This document shows, one piece after another, positions 9,323 to 18,349 of a stretch of 64,000 bases of DNA. The DNA lies in assembly GCF_000023705.1 (NCBI RefSeq), contig NC_012968.1:2294001-2358000 (forward strand), written 5' to 3'. Position 1 is the first letter of the stretch. Every line of letters begins with the position of its first letter. Under the pieces are notes generated by a model. It saw nothing but the letters and a program-made list of their open reading frames with translations. It did no database searches and had not been told where the DNA came from. Source of the DNA: Methylotenera mobilis JLW8. Lineage in GTDB: Bacteria; Pseudomonadota; Gammaproteobacteria; Burkholderiales; Methylophilaceae. Both the position numbers and the translations under genes were made by a program.

Positions 9323-9953
9323 AATTAACGCCACACTTAAACGCCCAGACTTCACCCTCGACGTAGCACTACAGCTAGATCAGCGCGTGACCGCCATCTT
9401 TGGCCCATCCGGCTCAGGCAAAAGCACTTTACTTAGCATTATTGCCGGCATTAGCAAACCTGACCAAGGCCGCGTGATGATCAACGGGGAAGCCGTGTTT
9501 GATGATGAGAAAAAAATTAACAAACCGATACATCAACGCAGAATCGGCCTAGTGTTTCAAGATGCGCGCTTATTTCCACATTTAAACGTGGAGCATAACT
9601 TACGCTACCCATTGAAGTTCACCCCCACGAATGAACAGCAGTTTCATTTCAACGACATCATCAATTTACTGGAAATTGGCGCCTTACTCAAACGTACGAC
9701 ACACCAGCTATCTGGCGGCGAAAAACAGCGCGTTGCACTTGGTCGCGCCTTACTCAGCTCACCTAGACTGCTGATGCTAGATGAACCCATGGCCTCTTTA
9801 GATGAGTCCTTAAAAAGCCAGATTCTGCCGTTTTTAAAAAAAGTGGCGGATGAAATCAACATCCCCATGATTTACATCAGCCACTCTAAAGACGAAATCA
9901 TGCAAATCACCAATAATATGGTGTACATCAACGCAGGGAAAATTGTGGCTTAA
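9315..9953 (+). CDS. modC: Molybdate ABC transporter ATPase, short form without TOBE domain
   Basis: ATPase that powers ModB. Walker A is GPSGSGKST, the signature is LSGGEKQRVALGRALLSSP, Walker B is LLMLDEPMASLD, and the switch His lies in ISHSKDE. The start is taken as the ATG at 9315, which overlaps modB; an upstream TTG at 9279 would add 12 unneeded residues. The product is 212 residues and stops right after the nucleotide-binding domain. E. coli-type ModC is about 350 residues with a C-terminal TOBE/MOP domain that binds molybdate, so that domain is missing here. With the short modE-like gene, no molybdate-sensing MOP/TOBE domain is present anywhere in the locus. Confidence 0.93.
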   Translation: MIEINATLKRPDFTLDVALQLDQRVTAIFGPSGSGKSTLLSIIAGISKPDQGRVMINGEAVFDDEKKINKPIHQRRIGLVFQDARLFPHLNVEHNLRYPLKFTPTNEQQFHFNDIINLLEIGALLKRTTHQLSGGEKQRVALGRALLSSPRLLMLDEPMASLDESLKSQILPFLKKVADEINIPMIYISHSKDEIMQITNNMVYINAGKIVA

Positions 9954-10002
9954 TCGATTGCATCAATCCAAGCAGCCATTTTTACCACCATATTGCCCAA
10001 TA

Positions 10003-10029
10003 AAAAAGCCAGCTAAAAGCTGGCTTTTT
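10003..10029. terminator. Bidirectional terminator between modC and ssb
   Basis: A perfect 12-bp stem (10003-10014 with 10018-10029) with a 3-nt loop. It has an A-run on the left and a T-run on the right, so it can end both modC (+) and ssb (-). Confidence 0.85.
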
Positions 10030-10064
10030 CTAAAGTAAATCAACAAATATTAGTATTGTGTCGA

Positions 10065-10565
10065 TCAAAACGGAATATCATCCTCAAAATCATCAAAACC
10101 TGAACCACTAGTTGCAGGCTTAGCCGCTGGCGCTGGTTTTGCTTGGCTTTGGCTAGGAGGCGCTTGATTATAATCACCGTAGTCACTGCCCTGATCCATG
10201 CCGCCGTCATAACTAGCATTAGAACCACCGCCATCACGGCCGCCCAGCATTTGCATTTGGTCTGCGATAATTTCTGTGGTGTAGCGGTCTTGGCCTTCTT
10301 TGGTTTGCCATTTACGGGTTTGCAAGCGGCCTTCTACATAGACCGGGCGACCTTTTTTCAAGTACTCGCCCGCAATTTCAGCCAACTTACGGTACATCAC
10401 GATATTGTGCCACTCGGTACGCTCTTGCTTGGCACCTGATTTATCTTTCCAGCTATCGGTTGTAGCAATACTGAAGTTACATACCGCTTCGCCGTTTGGC
10501 ATATAGCGCACTTCTGGGTCGCGACCAAGATTGCCAACCAATATCACTTTATTTACTGATGCCAT
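10065..10565 (-). CDS. ssb: Single-stranded DNA-binding protein
   Basis: Binds and protects single-stranded DNA during replication, repair and recombination. Of 166 residues, about 1-110 form the OB fold ([24 protein letters not shown]-type start, [32 protein letters not shown]). A Gly/Gln/Pro-rich linker follows, then the acidic tip FEDDIPF that recruits partner proteins. It starts 2 bp after the stop of the MFS gene, so both are probably one transcript. The pair is divergent from uvrA, a common proteobacterial arrangement. No LexA-type box is visible in the shared spacer. Confidence 0.97.
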   Translation of the reverse strand: MASVNKVILVGNLGRDPEVRYMPNGEAVCNFSIATTDSWKDKSGAKQERTEWHNIVMYRKLAEIAGEYLKKGRPVYVEGRLQTRKWQTKEGQDRYTTEIIADQMQMLGGRDGGGSNASYDGGMDQGSDYGDYNQAPPSQSQAKPAPAAKPATSGSGFDDFEDDIPF

Positions 10566-10567
10566 GT

Positions 10568-11971
10568 TTATCCTCTCAACAATTGATACACTTGGGCGTC
10601 ATCCCAATCATACGATTTATCTATTTTCAATATCACGGTGCGCTCTTGCGGCAACACTGCAGCCTCTATCACGCCAGCCAGTTTAGCAAGGCTGTTTCTC
10701 ACGTTAGCTGCCACCTCTGCCGTCATCTGGTCGGCAGATTCTTCCATGGTGTACATTTTGGTTCTTACCGCTAACGGTGCTTGCATAGAAAACGCTAATA
10801 ATAGCCATAAAAGCATCATCGTGCCACAAAATATAAACACGCTGGCAAAACCATAAACATGTGAAAGATAGCCACCTAAAGCGCCACCAACAAAGATACC
10901 TAAAGACTGCGCGGTGTTATAAACACCCATCGCCGTACCCTTAGCGGCGGCTGGTGCAATCTTGCTGATTAAGGATGGCAATGAAGCTTCCAGCACGTTA
11001 AACGCCACAAAATAAACCGTCAGCGAGGCAACAATCCCCCAGAAATAATGTATGGACACCGAAAACATCAATTGCGCCACCAACATCATGGCAATCGCAA
11101 GCACAAATACGCGCTTCATTTGCGATTGCTTTTCTGCATAAATAATCGCCGGCACCATTAATACAAAGGAGGCTAATACGATAGGCAAATAGATCTGCCA
11201 GTGCTGATTTTCATGCATGCCGCTAGCGCTCACAATCGCAAACGGCACCACCACAAACATTGCCATTTGTGCTGCATGCAAGGCAAAAATTCCGTAATTC
11301 AAACGCAATAACTGCTTATTTTTAAGCACATCTTTTAATCTGGCAGGCGTGGCGCTAGCATCAGAATGGTAATGGCTGTGAACAGGATCTGGCACCACAA
11401 AACGCACGACAGCAATAGCTGCTAAGGTCAGCACGCCGGTCAATGCAAAAATACCCGGCACGCCTATCCATTGATTCAATATCGGGCCGCCAACCAATGA
11501 TACCGAGAACGCAACGCCTATGGTCATACCTATCGTTGCCATGGCATTGGTGCGGTGCTCATCACGTGTTAGATCTGCAACCAATGCCGTCACTACCGCA
11601 GAAACAGCGCCCGCGCCCTGTAAGGCACGGCCAATAATAATGCCTTCAATACTGCTAGCCAAAGCCGCCACCAAACTACCCAGGGCAAAAATAGCCAAAC
11701 CCAGATAAATCATTGGCTTACGGCCGTATTTATCTGAGGCCATGCCAAATGGCAATTGCAGCAAAGCTTGGGTTAAGCCGTACGCACCTAGCGCCAAGCC
11801 CACCATAAAGCTGCTAGGGTTGCCAGGCAAGGTAGATGCATAAATTGCAAAAATCGGTAAAATCAAAAACATACCAAACATGCGCAAGCCATAGATAGAG
11901 GCTAAGCTCAAGGTCGCACGGGTTTCTGCCGGGGTCATTTTTTCTGATGAGAGATGTTGCGGTGAAGACAT
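10568..11971 (-). CDS. MFS transporter, YajR-like
   Basis: A 467-residue major facilitator superfamily protein with about 12 membrane helices. The MFS loop motif is [17 protein letters not shown] at about 75-91. After the last helix, roughly 70 soluble residues remain ([39 protein letters not shown]). This matches the small C-terminal YAM domain known from E. coli YajR, so a YajR-type drug/H+ antiporter is the best guess. The substrate is unknown. It precedes ssb by 2 bp, and its start faces uvrA across a 248-bp spacer. Confidence 0.85.
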   Translation of the reverse strand: MSSPQHLSSEKMTPAETRATLSLASIYGLRMFGMFLILPIFAIYASTLPGNPSSFMVGLALGAYGLTQALLQLPFGMASDKYGRKPMIYLGLAIFALGSLVAALASSIEGIIIGRALQGAGAVSAVVTALVADLTRDEHRTNAMATIGMTIGVAFSVSLVGGPILNQWIGVPGIFALTGVLTLAAIAVVRFVVPDPVHSHYHSDASATPARLKDVLKNKQLLRLNYGIFALHAAQMAMFVVVPFAIVSASGMHENQHWQIYLPIVLASFVLMVPAIIYAEKQSQMKRVFVLAIAMMLVAQLMFSVSIHYFWGIVASLTVYFVAFNVLEASLPSLISKIAPAAAKGTAMGVYNTAQSLGIFVGGALGGYLSHVYGFASVFIFCGTMMLLWLLLAFSMQAPLAVRTKMYTMEESADQMTAEVAANVRNSLAKLAGVIEAAVLPQERTVILKIDKSYDWDDAQVYQLLRG

Positions 11972-12205
11972 GAAAAATAATTAAGCTAAATGCGTAAAAG
12001 TAGGTATATTAGCAGGTTGCCTTAATGTTAACCTGAATGTTTCATAAAATTGCACACGGCCAATCGCCCGTTTTATGGCATGCAGCGTTTGCTGGCAAGG
12101 CTTATGGGCCAAAACACCACCTCTTTCACAAACTTTACCTACATCATAAAATGTTGTGTTGATTACACCGCTATTTTATCAGACACGCAGGTGAGTAAAA
12201 GTACA

Positions 12206-12229
12206 ATGGATTTAGCTATATGGATTTAA
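12206..12229 (+). other. 7-codon mini-frame overlapping the uvrA start
   Basis: ATG at 12206 reads seven codons to TAA at 12227-12229, just inside uvrA and in another frame. AGGTGAG ends about 9 nt before this ATG, a better ribosome-binding distance than to the uvrA ATG at 12220. It could be a leader that couples translation to uvrA, or chance. Confidence 0.25.
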
Positions 12230-15033
12230 TTCGTATTCGCGGTGCGCGTACGCACAACTTAAAGAATATTTCGCTGGATATTCCACGTAATCAACTGGTT
12301 GTGATTACCGGTCTTTCCGGCTCCGGTAAATCTTCGCTAGCTTTTGACACCTTATACGCAGAGGGGCAGCGCCGTTATGTAGAGTCACTCTCGGCCTATG
12401 CGCGCCAGTTTCTGGCACGCATGGACAAACCGGATGTCGATTTGATTGAAGGCCTGTCTCCCGCAATTTCCATTGAACAAAAATCCACCTCACATAACCC
12501 GCGCTCTACCGTAGGCACTGTCACAGAGATTCATGATTACCTGCGCCTGTTATACGCACGCGCTGGCGACCCAGAATGCCCGGAGCACGGCATCAAGCTT
12601 GAGGCACAAACTGTCAGCCAAATGGTAGATAGTGTATTAGCACTGCCTGAAGATACTAAACTCATGATATTGGCACCTGTGGTTTCCAACCGCAAAGGTG
12701 AGCAAATTGATTTATTTGAAGAGTTGAAGGCGCAGGGCTTTGTAAGGCTACGTGTTGACGGTAAGATTTACGAGATAGATGCGCTACCGCAGCTAGCCAA
12801 AACCACCAAGCATAATGTCGACGTTGTGATTGATCGCATCAAGGTTAAGCCAGACATGAAGCAACGTATCGCAGAGTCATTTGAAACTGCACTACGCTTA
12901 GCGGATGGCAAAGCAATTGCAGTGGAAATGGATACTGATAAAGAGTTGCTATTCTCCGCCAAGTTCTCATGCCCAGTGTGTGACTACTCACTTGCCGAAC
13001 TAGAGCCTCGCCTGTTCTCTTTCAACAACCCAATGGGTGCATGCCCAACTTGCGACGGTTTGGGCAACATCAACTTCTTTGACCCGAAACGTGTGGTGGC
13101 TTTCCCACATTTATCTTTAGCCTCAGGCGCCATCAAAGGCTGGGATAAGCGCAACCAATTTTATTTCCAAATGCTGGCCAGCCTGGCCGCACACTACCAG
13201 TTTGATTTAGAAACTTCATTTGAGCAGTTGTCCGAGCCCATTCAGAAGATACTACTTAACGGTAGCGGTAAGGAAGAGATCGCGTTTAAATATCTAAACG
13301 AACGCGGTGTGTTTTATCAAAAAATCCACACATTTGAAGGCATTTTAAATAACCTACAACGCCGCTATCACGAGACCGACTCACAAACCGTACGTGAAGA
13401 GCTGGCAAAGTATCTCAACTCACAAAGCTGCCCAGATTGCGCAGGCACCCGCTTACGCAAAGAAGCACGCCACGTGAAGGTAGGCAATAAAAATATCCAC
13501 GAAGTGTGTCAGGTGCCACTAAAGTTAGCACTTACTTTCTTTGAATCACTTGAGTTAACTGGCGCCAAACTAGCGATTGCAGACAAAATCGTTAAAGAGA
13601 TTAGCAACCGCTTAAAATTCCTGACCAACGTAGGTCTTGAGTACCTTTCACTATCACGCTCAGCTGAAACCCTTTCCGGCGGCGAGGCACAACGCATTCG
13701 GCTGGCATCACAAATCGGCAGCGGCTTAACCGGTGTTATGTATGTACTTGATGAGCCATCCATCGGCCTGCACCAGCGCGACAATGACCGTTTATTGGAC
13801 ACCCTGAAGCGCTTACGTGACATTGGCAACAGCGTGATTGTGGTTGAACATGACCAAGATGCAATCATGGCTGCCGACTATGTAGTCGACATTGGCCCAG
13901 GTGCCGGCGAGCATGGTGGCCGCATCGTGGCAGAAGGCACTCCCACGGAAATTAAAGCCAACACAAACTCTGTGACCGGTGAATATTTGAGCGGAAAACG
14001 CCAAATCACTTATAACAAAAAACGCACCGCTCCCGACCCGGAGCGCTGGCTCAAAATGACCAACGCCACTGGTAACAACCTGAAAAATGTAACACTGAAG
14101 CTACCAGTAGGTTTACTCAGCTGCATCACCGGTGTATCCGGCAGCGGCAAATCCACCTTGATTAACGATACGCTGTATCGCATTGTGGCTCAACACTTGT
14201 ACGGCAGCAGCACCGAACCCGCGCCTTACGATGAAATCGACGGCTTGGCATTCTTTGATAAAGTGGTCGATGTAGACCAAAGCCCAATTGGCCGCACCCC
14301 ACGCTCCAACCCAGCTACCTACACTGGCCTGTTTACGCCTATCCGTGATTTATTTGCTAGCGTGCCGGAAAGCCGTGCCCGTGGCTATGGTCCAGGCCGT
14401 TACTCATTCAACGTAAAAGGTGGGCGCTGCGAGGCTTGTCAGGGCGATGGTGTATTGCGCGTGGAAATGCACTTCCTACCCGATGTATATGTGCCATGCG
14501 ACGTGTGTAAAGGCCAGCGCTATAACCGTGAAACACTGGAAATCCAGTTCAAGGGTAAAAACATCCATGAAATTCTAGGCATGACCGTAGAACAGGCCCA
14601 TGCCTTCTTCAGTGCACAGCCCGTGATTGCAAGAAAACTGCAAACCTTGCTTGATGTGGGCTTAGGCTACATTACACTAGGGCAAAGCGCCACTACGTTA
14701 TCTGGCGGCGAAGCGCAACGGGTGAAGCTGGCCTTGGAGCTAAGCAAACGCGACACAGGCCGTACGCTTTACATTCTTGACGAGCCAACCACCGGCCTGC
14801 ATTTTGCCGATATTCAATTATTGCTAGATGTGATTCATCGCCTACGCGACGCCGGCAATACTATCGTAATCATTGAACACAATCTGGATGTGATTAAAAC
14901 CGCAGACTGGATCGTCGATATGGGACCGGAGGGCGGCGACGGCGGCGGCACCGTGATTGCCGAAGGTACGCCGGAAGAGGTGGCAAAAAACGAGATTAGC
15001 TATACCGCCAAATACCTAAAACTCATGCTGTAG
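12220..15033 (+). CDS. uvrA: Excinuclease ABC subunit A
   Basis: Damage-recognition ATPase of nucleotide excision repair; with UvrB it scans DNA and loads the incision complex. The 937-residue length is normal. It has two ABC modules: first Walker [15 protein letters not shown] near the N-terminus with signature [14 protein letters not shown]; second Walker [15 protein letters not shown] with signature [14 protein letters not shown]. Zinc-binding Cys pairs are visible ([15 protein letters not shown] and [15 protein letters not shown]). The start [17 protein letters not shown] aligns with the E. coli start. The best ribosome-binding sequence (AGGTGAG) lies too far upstream (about 22 nt) and sits better before a 7-codon mini-frame, treated separately. 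Confidence 0.98.
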   Translation: MDLIRIRGARTHNLKNISLDIPRNQLVVITGLSGSGKSSLAFDTLYAEGQRRYVESLSAYARQFLARMDKPDVDLIEGLSPAISIEQKSTSHNPRSTVGTVTEIHDYLRLLYARAGDPECPEHGIKLEAQTVSQMVDSVLALPEDTKLMILAPVVSNRKGEQIDLFEELKAQGFVRLRVDGKIYEIDALPQLAKTTKHNVDVVIDRIKVKPDMKQRIAESFETALRLADGKAIAVEMDTDKELLFSAKFSCPVCDYSLAELEPRLFSFNNPMGACPTCDGLGNINFFDPKRVVAFPHLSLASGAIKGWDKRNQFYFQMLASLAAHYQFDLETSFEQLSEPIQKILLNGSGKEEIAFKYLNERGVFYQKIHTFEGILNNLQRRYHETDSQTVREELAKYLNSQSCPDCAGTRLRKEARHVKVGNKNIHEVCQVPLKLALTFFESLELTGAKLAIADKIVKEISNRLKFLTNVGLEYLSLSRSAETLSGGEAQRIRLASQIGSGLTGVMYVLDEPSIGLHQRDNDRLLDTLKRLRDIGNSVIVVEHDQDAIMAADYVVDIGPGAGEHGGRIVAEGTPTEIKANTNSVTGEYLSGKRQITYNKKRTAPDPERWLKMTNATGNNLKNVTLKLPVGLLSCITGVSGSGKSTLINDTLYRIVAQHLYGSSTEPAPYDEIDGLAFFDKVVDVDQSPIGRTPRSNPATYTGLFTPIRDLFASVPESRARGYGPGRYSFNVKGGRCEACQGDGVLRVEMHFLPDVYVPCDVCKGQRYNRETLEIQFKGKNIHEILGMTVEQAHAFFSAQPVIARKLQTLLDVGLGYITLGQSATTLSGGEAQRVKLALELSKRDTGRTLYILDEPTTGLHFADIQLLLDVIHRLRDAGNTIVIIEHNLDVIKTADWIVDMGPEGGDGGGTVIAEGTPEEVAKNEISYTAKYLKLML

Positions 15034-15050
15034 TTAGCGATAAACTAACC

Positions 15051-15087
15051 CACTGATTAAAATGCAGCTTATGCATTTTAATCAGTG
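15051..15087. terminator. Long inverted repeat between uvrA and the HDOD gene
   Basis: A perfect 16-bp stem (15051-15066 with 15072-15087) with a 5-nt loop lies between two convergent genes. There is no T-run on either side, so it may be a factor-assisted or transcript-end hairpin rather than a classic intrinsic terminator. Confidence 0.5.
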
Positions 15088-15106
15088 CCACTCAATCACA
15101 GCACAA

Positions 15107-15931
15107 CTAAATCATGGCATTGGCCTCTTGCAGCAAGCTATGATAATGCTCAATTGAGGGCTGCCAATCGACACCCCCTAGTTGCAAGCGCTGCAACACT
15201 TCTGTATCCCAACTAGCCGTGATGGCATTGGTATCATCCCCGCGCACTAGCCCTTGTGCAATGTGCACCGCCACGTACACCACAGGTGCAACTGCACATG
15301 CAGCTTTATCCAAGGGCGTCGCATAGTAACGCAGTACCCGTGAAATCTCAGACGGGAAGTCCCAGCGCAACGCCAGTTCGGCACCAATCTGACAGTGATC
15401 CAGGCCAATAACATCACGCTCTACCAAGCACCGCTGCGCTGAGCAAGCTCCTGCGCACAAAGCATCCACCTCTAAAACTGCAGGAGACACCAAGTGCAGC
15501 AATAGATCACCGATATTGTGCAAGAGCCCTGCAAGGTATGCCACTTCAGCATCCAACTCCAATTGCTTGGCAATTTCACGGCTGATACCGGCAGCCACCA
15601 AGCTACGACACCAGAACTCTTTTAGATTCAAGCCCGGTGCCTTGGCGATGGCGCCAGTGACGCCACTGGCAATTACCAAAGAACGCAGCTTAGCCAAGCC
15701 CAAAATAGCGACGGCATCGTCGATATTTTTAACGGCACGTGTCACGCCGTAAAATGAGGAGTTCGCCATCCTCAGTACTTTGGCAGCAATCACCGCATCT
15801 TGCTCAATCACTTTAGCTAGCTGATTAATATCAACATTATCTTTGCTGAGCAGCTGCATCACCTCCTGTACCACCTTAGGCAGGCTAGGCAAGCTAACAA
15901 TCGAATTAAAGAAATCCTCTATAGACTGCAT
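15107..15931 (-). CDS. HDOD domain signalling protein
   Basis: A 274-residue protein made almost wholly of one HDOD domain, a catalytically silent relative of HD phosphohydrolases found in bacterial signalling. Visible features are SLPSLPKVVQEVMQLL near the start, the ANSSFYG segment, AVAILGLAKLRSLV, and LLHNIGDLLL, where the usual HD metal pair reads HN. That agrees with a non-enzymatic role. It converges on uvrA and its start is followed by an unrelated spacer and mtgA. The partner or signal is unknown. Confidence 0.88.
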   Translation of the reverse strand: MQSIEDFFNSIVSLPSLPKVVQEVMQLLSKDNVDINQLAKVIEQDAVIAAKVLRMANSSFYGVTRAVKNIDDAVAILGLAKLRSLVIASGVTGAIAKAPGLNLKEFWCRSLVAAGISREIAKQLELDAEVAYLAGLLHNIGDLLLHLVSPAVLEVDALCAGACSAQRCLVERDVIGLDHCQIGAELALRWDFPSEISRVLRYYATPLDKAACAVAPVVYVAVHIAQGLVRGDDTNAITASWDTEVLQRLQLGGVDWQPSIEHYHSLLQEANAMI

Positions 15932-16007
15932 ACCCTCTCCTTACGCTACAGCCGATGATACTTTTGGCGCATATCAAAACCAATTAGTGGCAAGCACCTC
16001 GCTTCCA

Positions 16008-16742
16008 CTAGGGCACCGGCACCATATGCATTCTGGCCTGTATCGTGCCGGTACGCTTATTAAGATAACGCGTGTACTGATGCTTATCGTAAAAACGGGG
16101 GTTGGGAATCATTGCTGCCAACCTTGCGGCCTGACCTTTACTCAAACCCGCCGCACTGGTTTTATAGTAGTGTCGCGCCGCAGCTTCCGCACCAAACACG
16201 CCATTACCCCACTCAATCACGTTAAGGTAAATCTCTAAGATGCGACGCTTAGACATCATATTTTCCAGCATAAGCGTAATAATGGCCTCTTGCCCCTTAC
16301 GCCAAGGCGTACGTTTGGTGGATAAGAACAGGTTCTTCGCCAGTTGTTGGCTAATGGTAGAGCCACCAGCCACAATCTTGCCTTTTTTCAGGTTTTTCTC
16401 ATAAGCCTTCTGTATGCCGTCCCAATCAAAACCTTCGTGATCAAGAAACTTAGCATCCTCAGAGGCAATCACCGCTCGCTTCAAATTATTGGATATTTTT
16501 CCATAATCCACCCACTGATACTTCAGCTCGGCATCAGGTCGTTTTTCTTGAATAACTTCCAAGCGGTCTTCCATAAATGCACTCGATGAGGGATTAAATT
16601 TAATCCACCAGCAAATATGCAAAAATATCCAAACCTGATACAACAGCACAAAAGCAATAAAAAGCACTGCCGCGCGTTCTAAATAGCCGCCCACACTGAG
16701 AGGCGCTGCATTAGATTTACTATTCATCAACCAAGCGATCAT
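16008..16742 (-). CDS. mtgA: Monofunctional biosynthetic peptidoglycan transglycosylase
   Basis: Polymerises lipid II into glycan strands at the periplasmic face of the inner membrane (GT51 family). The 244 residues include one N-terminal membrane anchor (about 26-48) and the GT51 motifs: ASEDAKFLDHEGFD with the catalytic Glu, GGSTISQQLAKNLFLS, KGQEAIITLMLE, RRILEIYLNVIEWG. It has no transpeptidase domain, which separates it from the PBP1A gene at 34.4 kb. Its ATG overlaps the aroE stop by 4 bp, so it forms an operon with aroE and the rhodanese gene. Confidence 0.95.
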   Translation of the reverse strand: MIAWLMNSKSNAAPLSVGGYLERAAVLFIAFVLLYQVWIFLHICWWIKFNPSSSAFMEDRLEVIQEKRPDAELKYQWVDYGKISNNLKRAVIASEDAKFLDHEGFDWDGIQKAYEKNLKKGKIVAGGSTISQQLAKNLFLSTKRTPWRKGQEAIITLMLENMMSKRRILEIYLNVIEWGNGVFGAEAAARHYYKTSAAGLSKGQAARLAAMIPNPRFYDKHQYTRYLNKRTGTIQARMHMVPVP

Positions 16743-17545
16743 GTTGCCAACGCCCTTATCTTATCCATCACAGGCTTAGTGTTCGGACGCACGCCGCGCC
16801 ATAAATAAAACGCCTCAGCCGCTTGCTCTACCAGCATACCCAAACCATCCGCCACCTGTGCACCATTTCGACGCGCCTGCGCCATAAATGGCGTTTCACG
16901 GCCGTACATCATGTCGTATGCCAATGTGTTTTTTGAAAAAATCGCATCCGAAATTGGCAACATACTATCAGTCAAACCCGCTGACGTTGCATTAATGATT
17001 AAGTCGTATGGCTTATCCAACGCATCAAATGCACAAGCGCTGCCATTAGTAATCGATGCAGCCAGTTGCAACGCCTTGTCCAAATTACGATTGGCAACCG
17101 TAATCTGTTTAGCACCTGCCAGCGAATTCAATACACCATGCGCTGCGCCGCCTGCCCCCAATATCAATACCTCTTTACCCTCAATGGCAAATCCTAAATT
17201 CAGCTCAATATCTCGACGTAAACCAGCACCATCCGTATTATCGCCGTGGATTTTGCCATGACTATTAATCAGCGTATTCACAGCACCAGCGCCAGAACTC
17301 TGCGCTCGGACGCTCAAGCTATCGCAAATCTTATAGGCCTCAAACTTAAACGGCACCGTGACATTCAGCCCCTTATAATCGCTCGCCATCAGCTCTTTAA
17401 CCGTAGCATCAAAGCTATCAACCGGAGCTAGGATCGCCTCATAAGTCATGGCCTGCGCAGTTTGCTGGGCAAAGTCCGCATGAATCAAGGGTGACTTACT
17501 GTGTGCGATTGGGTTACCAATCACCGCATACTTATCCACCATCAT
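16739..17545 (-). CDS. aroE: Shikimate dehydrogenase
   Basis: NADPH-dependent reduction of 3-dehydroshikimate to shikimate. The start is set at the ATG at 17545 (MMVDKYAVIGNPIAHSKSP), which overlaps the rhodanese stop by one base; the in-frame ATG at 17578 would overlap far more. It then has 268 residues. Motifs are the substrate loop GNPIAHSKSP, NVTVPFK with the catalytic Lys, NTDGAGL, and the nucleotide-binding GAGGAAHGV. DMMYGRETPF and LGMLVEQAAEAF close the C-terminal part. It is the fourth shikimate or DAHP gene in the window, apart from aroB/aroK and aroG. Confidence 0.96.
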   Translation of the reverse strand: MMVDKYAVIGNPIAHSKSPLIHADFAQQTAQAMTYEAILAPVDSFDATVKELMASDYKGLNVTVPFKFEAYKICDSLSVRAQSSGAGAVNTLINSHGKIHGDNTDGAGLRRDIELNLGFAIEGKEVLILGAGGAAHGVLNSLAGAKQITVANRNLDKALQLAASITNGSACAFDALDKPYDLIINATSAGLTDSMLPISDAIFSKNTLAYDMMYGRETPFMAQARRNGAQVADGLGMLVEQAAEAFYLWRGVRPNTKPVMDKIRALAT

Positions 17546-18009
17546 CAGTTTGTCCAAGGCAAGCCAGCGTGCTTCCAACCGTTAATCAGCGTGCGTTGCT
17601 TATATTCATTGGCATCGCCTTCAAAACCTTCCAGCACGTTATACGCATGCAGATAGCCTAAAGACTCGGCAACCACGGCTGCATTATGTGAACGCCCGCC
17701 GGTTCTGCACAAAAACATAATTACCGTATCTTTATCTGCGCCCTTTTGCTTCAGCTGCGCCTGTAGATGTGCTGCAAAATCCGGGTTAGCCACCATCCCG
17801 GGGTAAAAAGCCCATTCCACATGCAATGCGGTCGGCACACGCCCTACTAGTTCCAGCTCAGCCCTGGTGCGCACATCCACCAGCTGCGCACTCGCATCAG
17901 CGCGCAAAATCGCATCTGCCTCCTGCGGCGTAAGCGCACCAGCATATGGCAAACGCTTTTCAATCGCGCGCTTTTCCGCAAGCGCCAAAATTTCCTGTAT
18001 CTCACTCAT
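17545..18009 (-). CDS. Rhodanese-like domain protein
   Basis: A 154-residue single rhodanese domain. The active-site loop FLCRTGGRSHNAA carries the Cys that would hold a persulfide, and QLVDVRTRAELELVGRVPTA is the typical strand and CH2A-like entry. Sulfur transfer is plausible, but the acceptor is unknown. It is the first gene of the rhodanese-aroE-mtgA set and is divergent from glnA. Confidence 0.9.
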   Translation of the reverse strand: MSEIQEILALAEKRAIEKRLPYAGALTPQEADAILRADASAQLVDVRTRAELELVGRVPTALHVEWAFYPGMVANPDFAAHLQAQLKQKGADKDTVIMFLCRTGGRSHNAAVVAESLGYLHAYNVLEGFEGDANEYKQRTLINGWKHAGLPWTN

Positions 18010-18166
18010 GATGCATTTATCCTTAAATTACATGCCAAATTACATGTCCAAAAACAATCTGTTAACGCCTTTTTCTTCACACCATTACTGCCGTTCGAAT
18101 TATAATAAACCATCTTTAAGATTATGCTTAAACCTGTTGTGACAAACCACGTCACCAATGCCCGTT

Positions 18167-18183
18167 TGCACCAAAAATGTGCA
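18167..18183 (+). promoter_or_regulatory. NtrC box 1 of glnA
   Basis: TGCACCAAAAATGTGCA, one base away from the NtrC dyad TGCACC-N5-GGTGCA. Its centre lies about 124 bp before the predicted glnA transcription start. Confidence 0.8.
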
Positions 18184-18196
18184 TAAAATCGCAAAA

Positions 18197-18213
18197 TGCA
18201 TTGTATTGGTGCA
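18197..18213 (+). promoter_or_regulatory. NtrC box 2 of glnA
   Basis: TGCATTGTATTGGTGCA. The right arm is perfect and the left has two changes. It lies 30 bp centre-to-centre from box 1, so both face the same side of the helix, much as in E. coli glnAp2. Confidence 0.8.
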
Positions 18214-18271
18214 TCAATCTGAAGTTGGTTTTATTTATCCCCTAAAATTCAAGCGCTTAGCACCTTTCAGA

Positions 18272-18290
18272 TTGGCACGTTTCCTGCTAA
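18272..18290 (+). promoter_or_regulatory. Sigma-54 promoter of glnA
   Basis: TTGGCACGTTTCCTGCTAA has the -24 GG and -12 GC at the required spacing, with one change from TTGGCACG-N4-TTGC. It is about 60 bp before the glnA ATG and just downstream of two NtrC boxes. Confidence 0.88.
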
Positions 18291-18349
18291 TCTTATGAGT
18301 TGAATTTTTACTTGTTTTATTTTAACCCACACCACTATAGGAGATTCTA

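Larger units (their letters stand above)
18010..18349. promoter_or_regulatory. Divergent control region, rhodanese gene / glnA
   Basis: This 340-bp spacer holds the glnA nitrogen-control elements listed separately (two NtrC boxes and a sigma-54 promoter) in its right half. The left part should carry the rhodanese promoter; I cannot place it. Confidence 0.8.

Noticed and set aside
11972-12219. Search for a LexA box between the MFS-ssb genes and uvrA
   Set aside because: No CTGT-N8-ACAG-like dyad is visible, so SOS control is not claimed.
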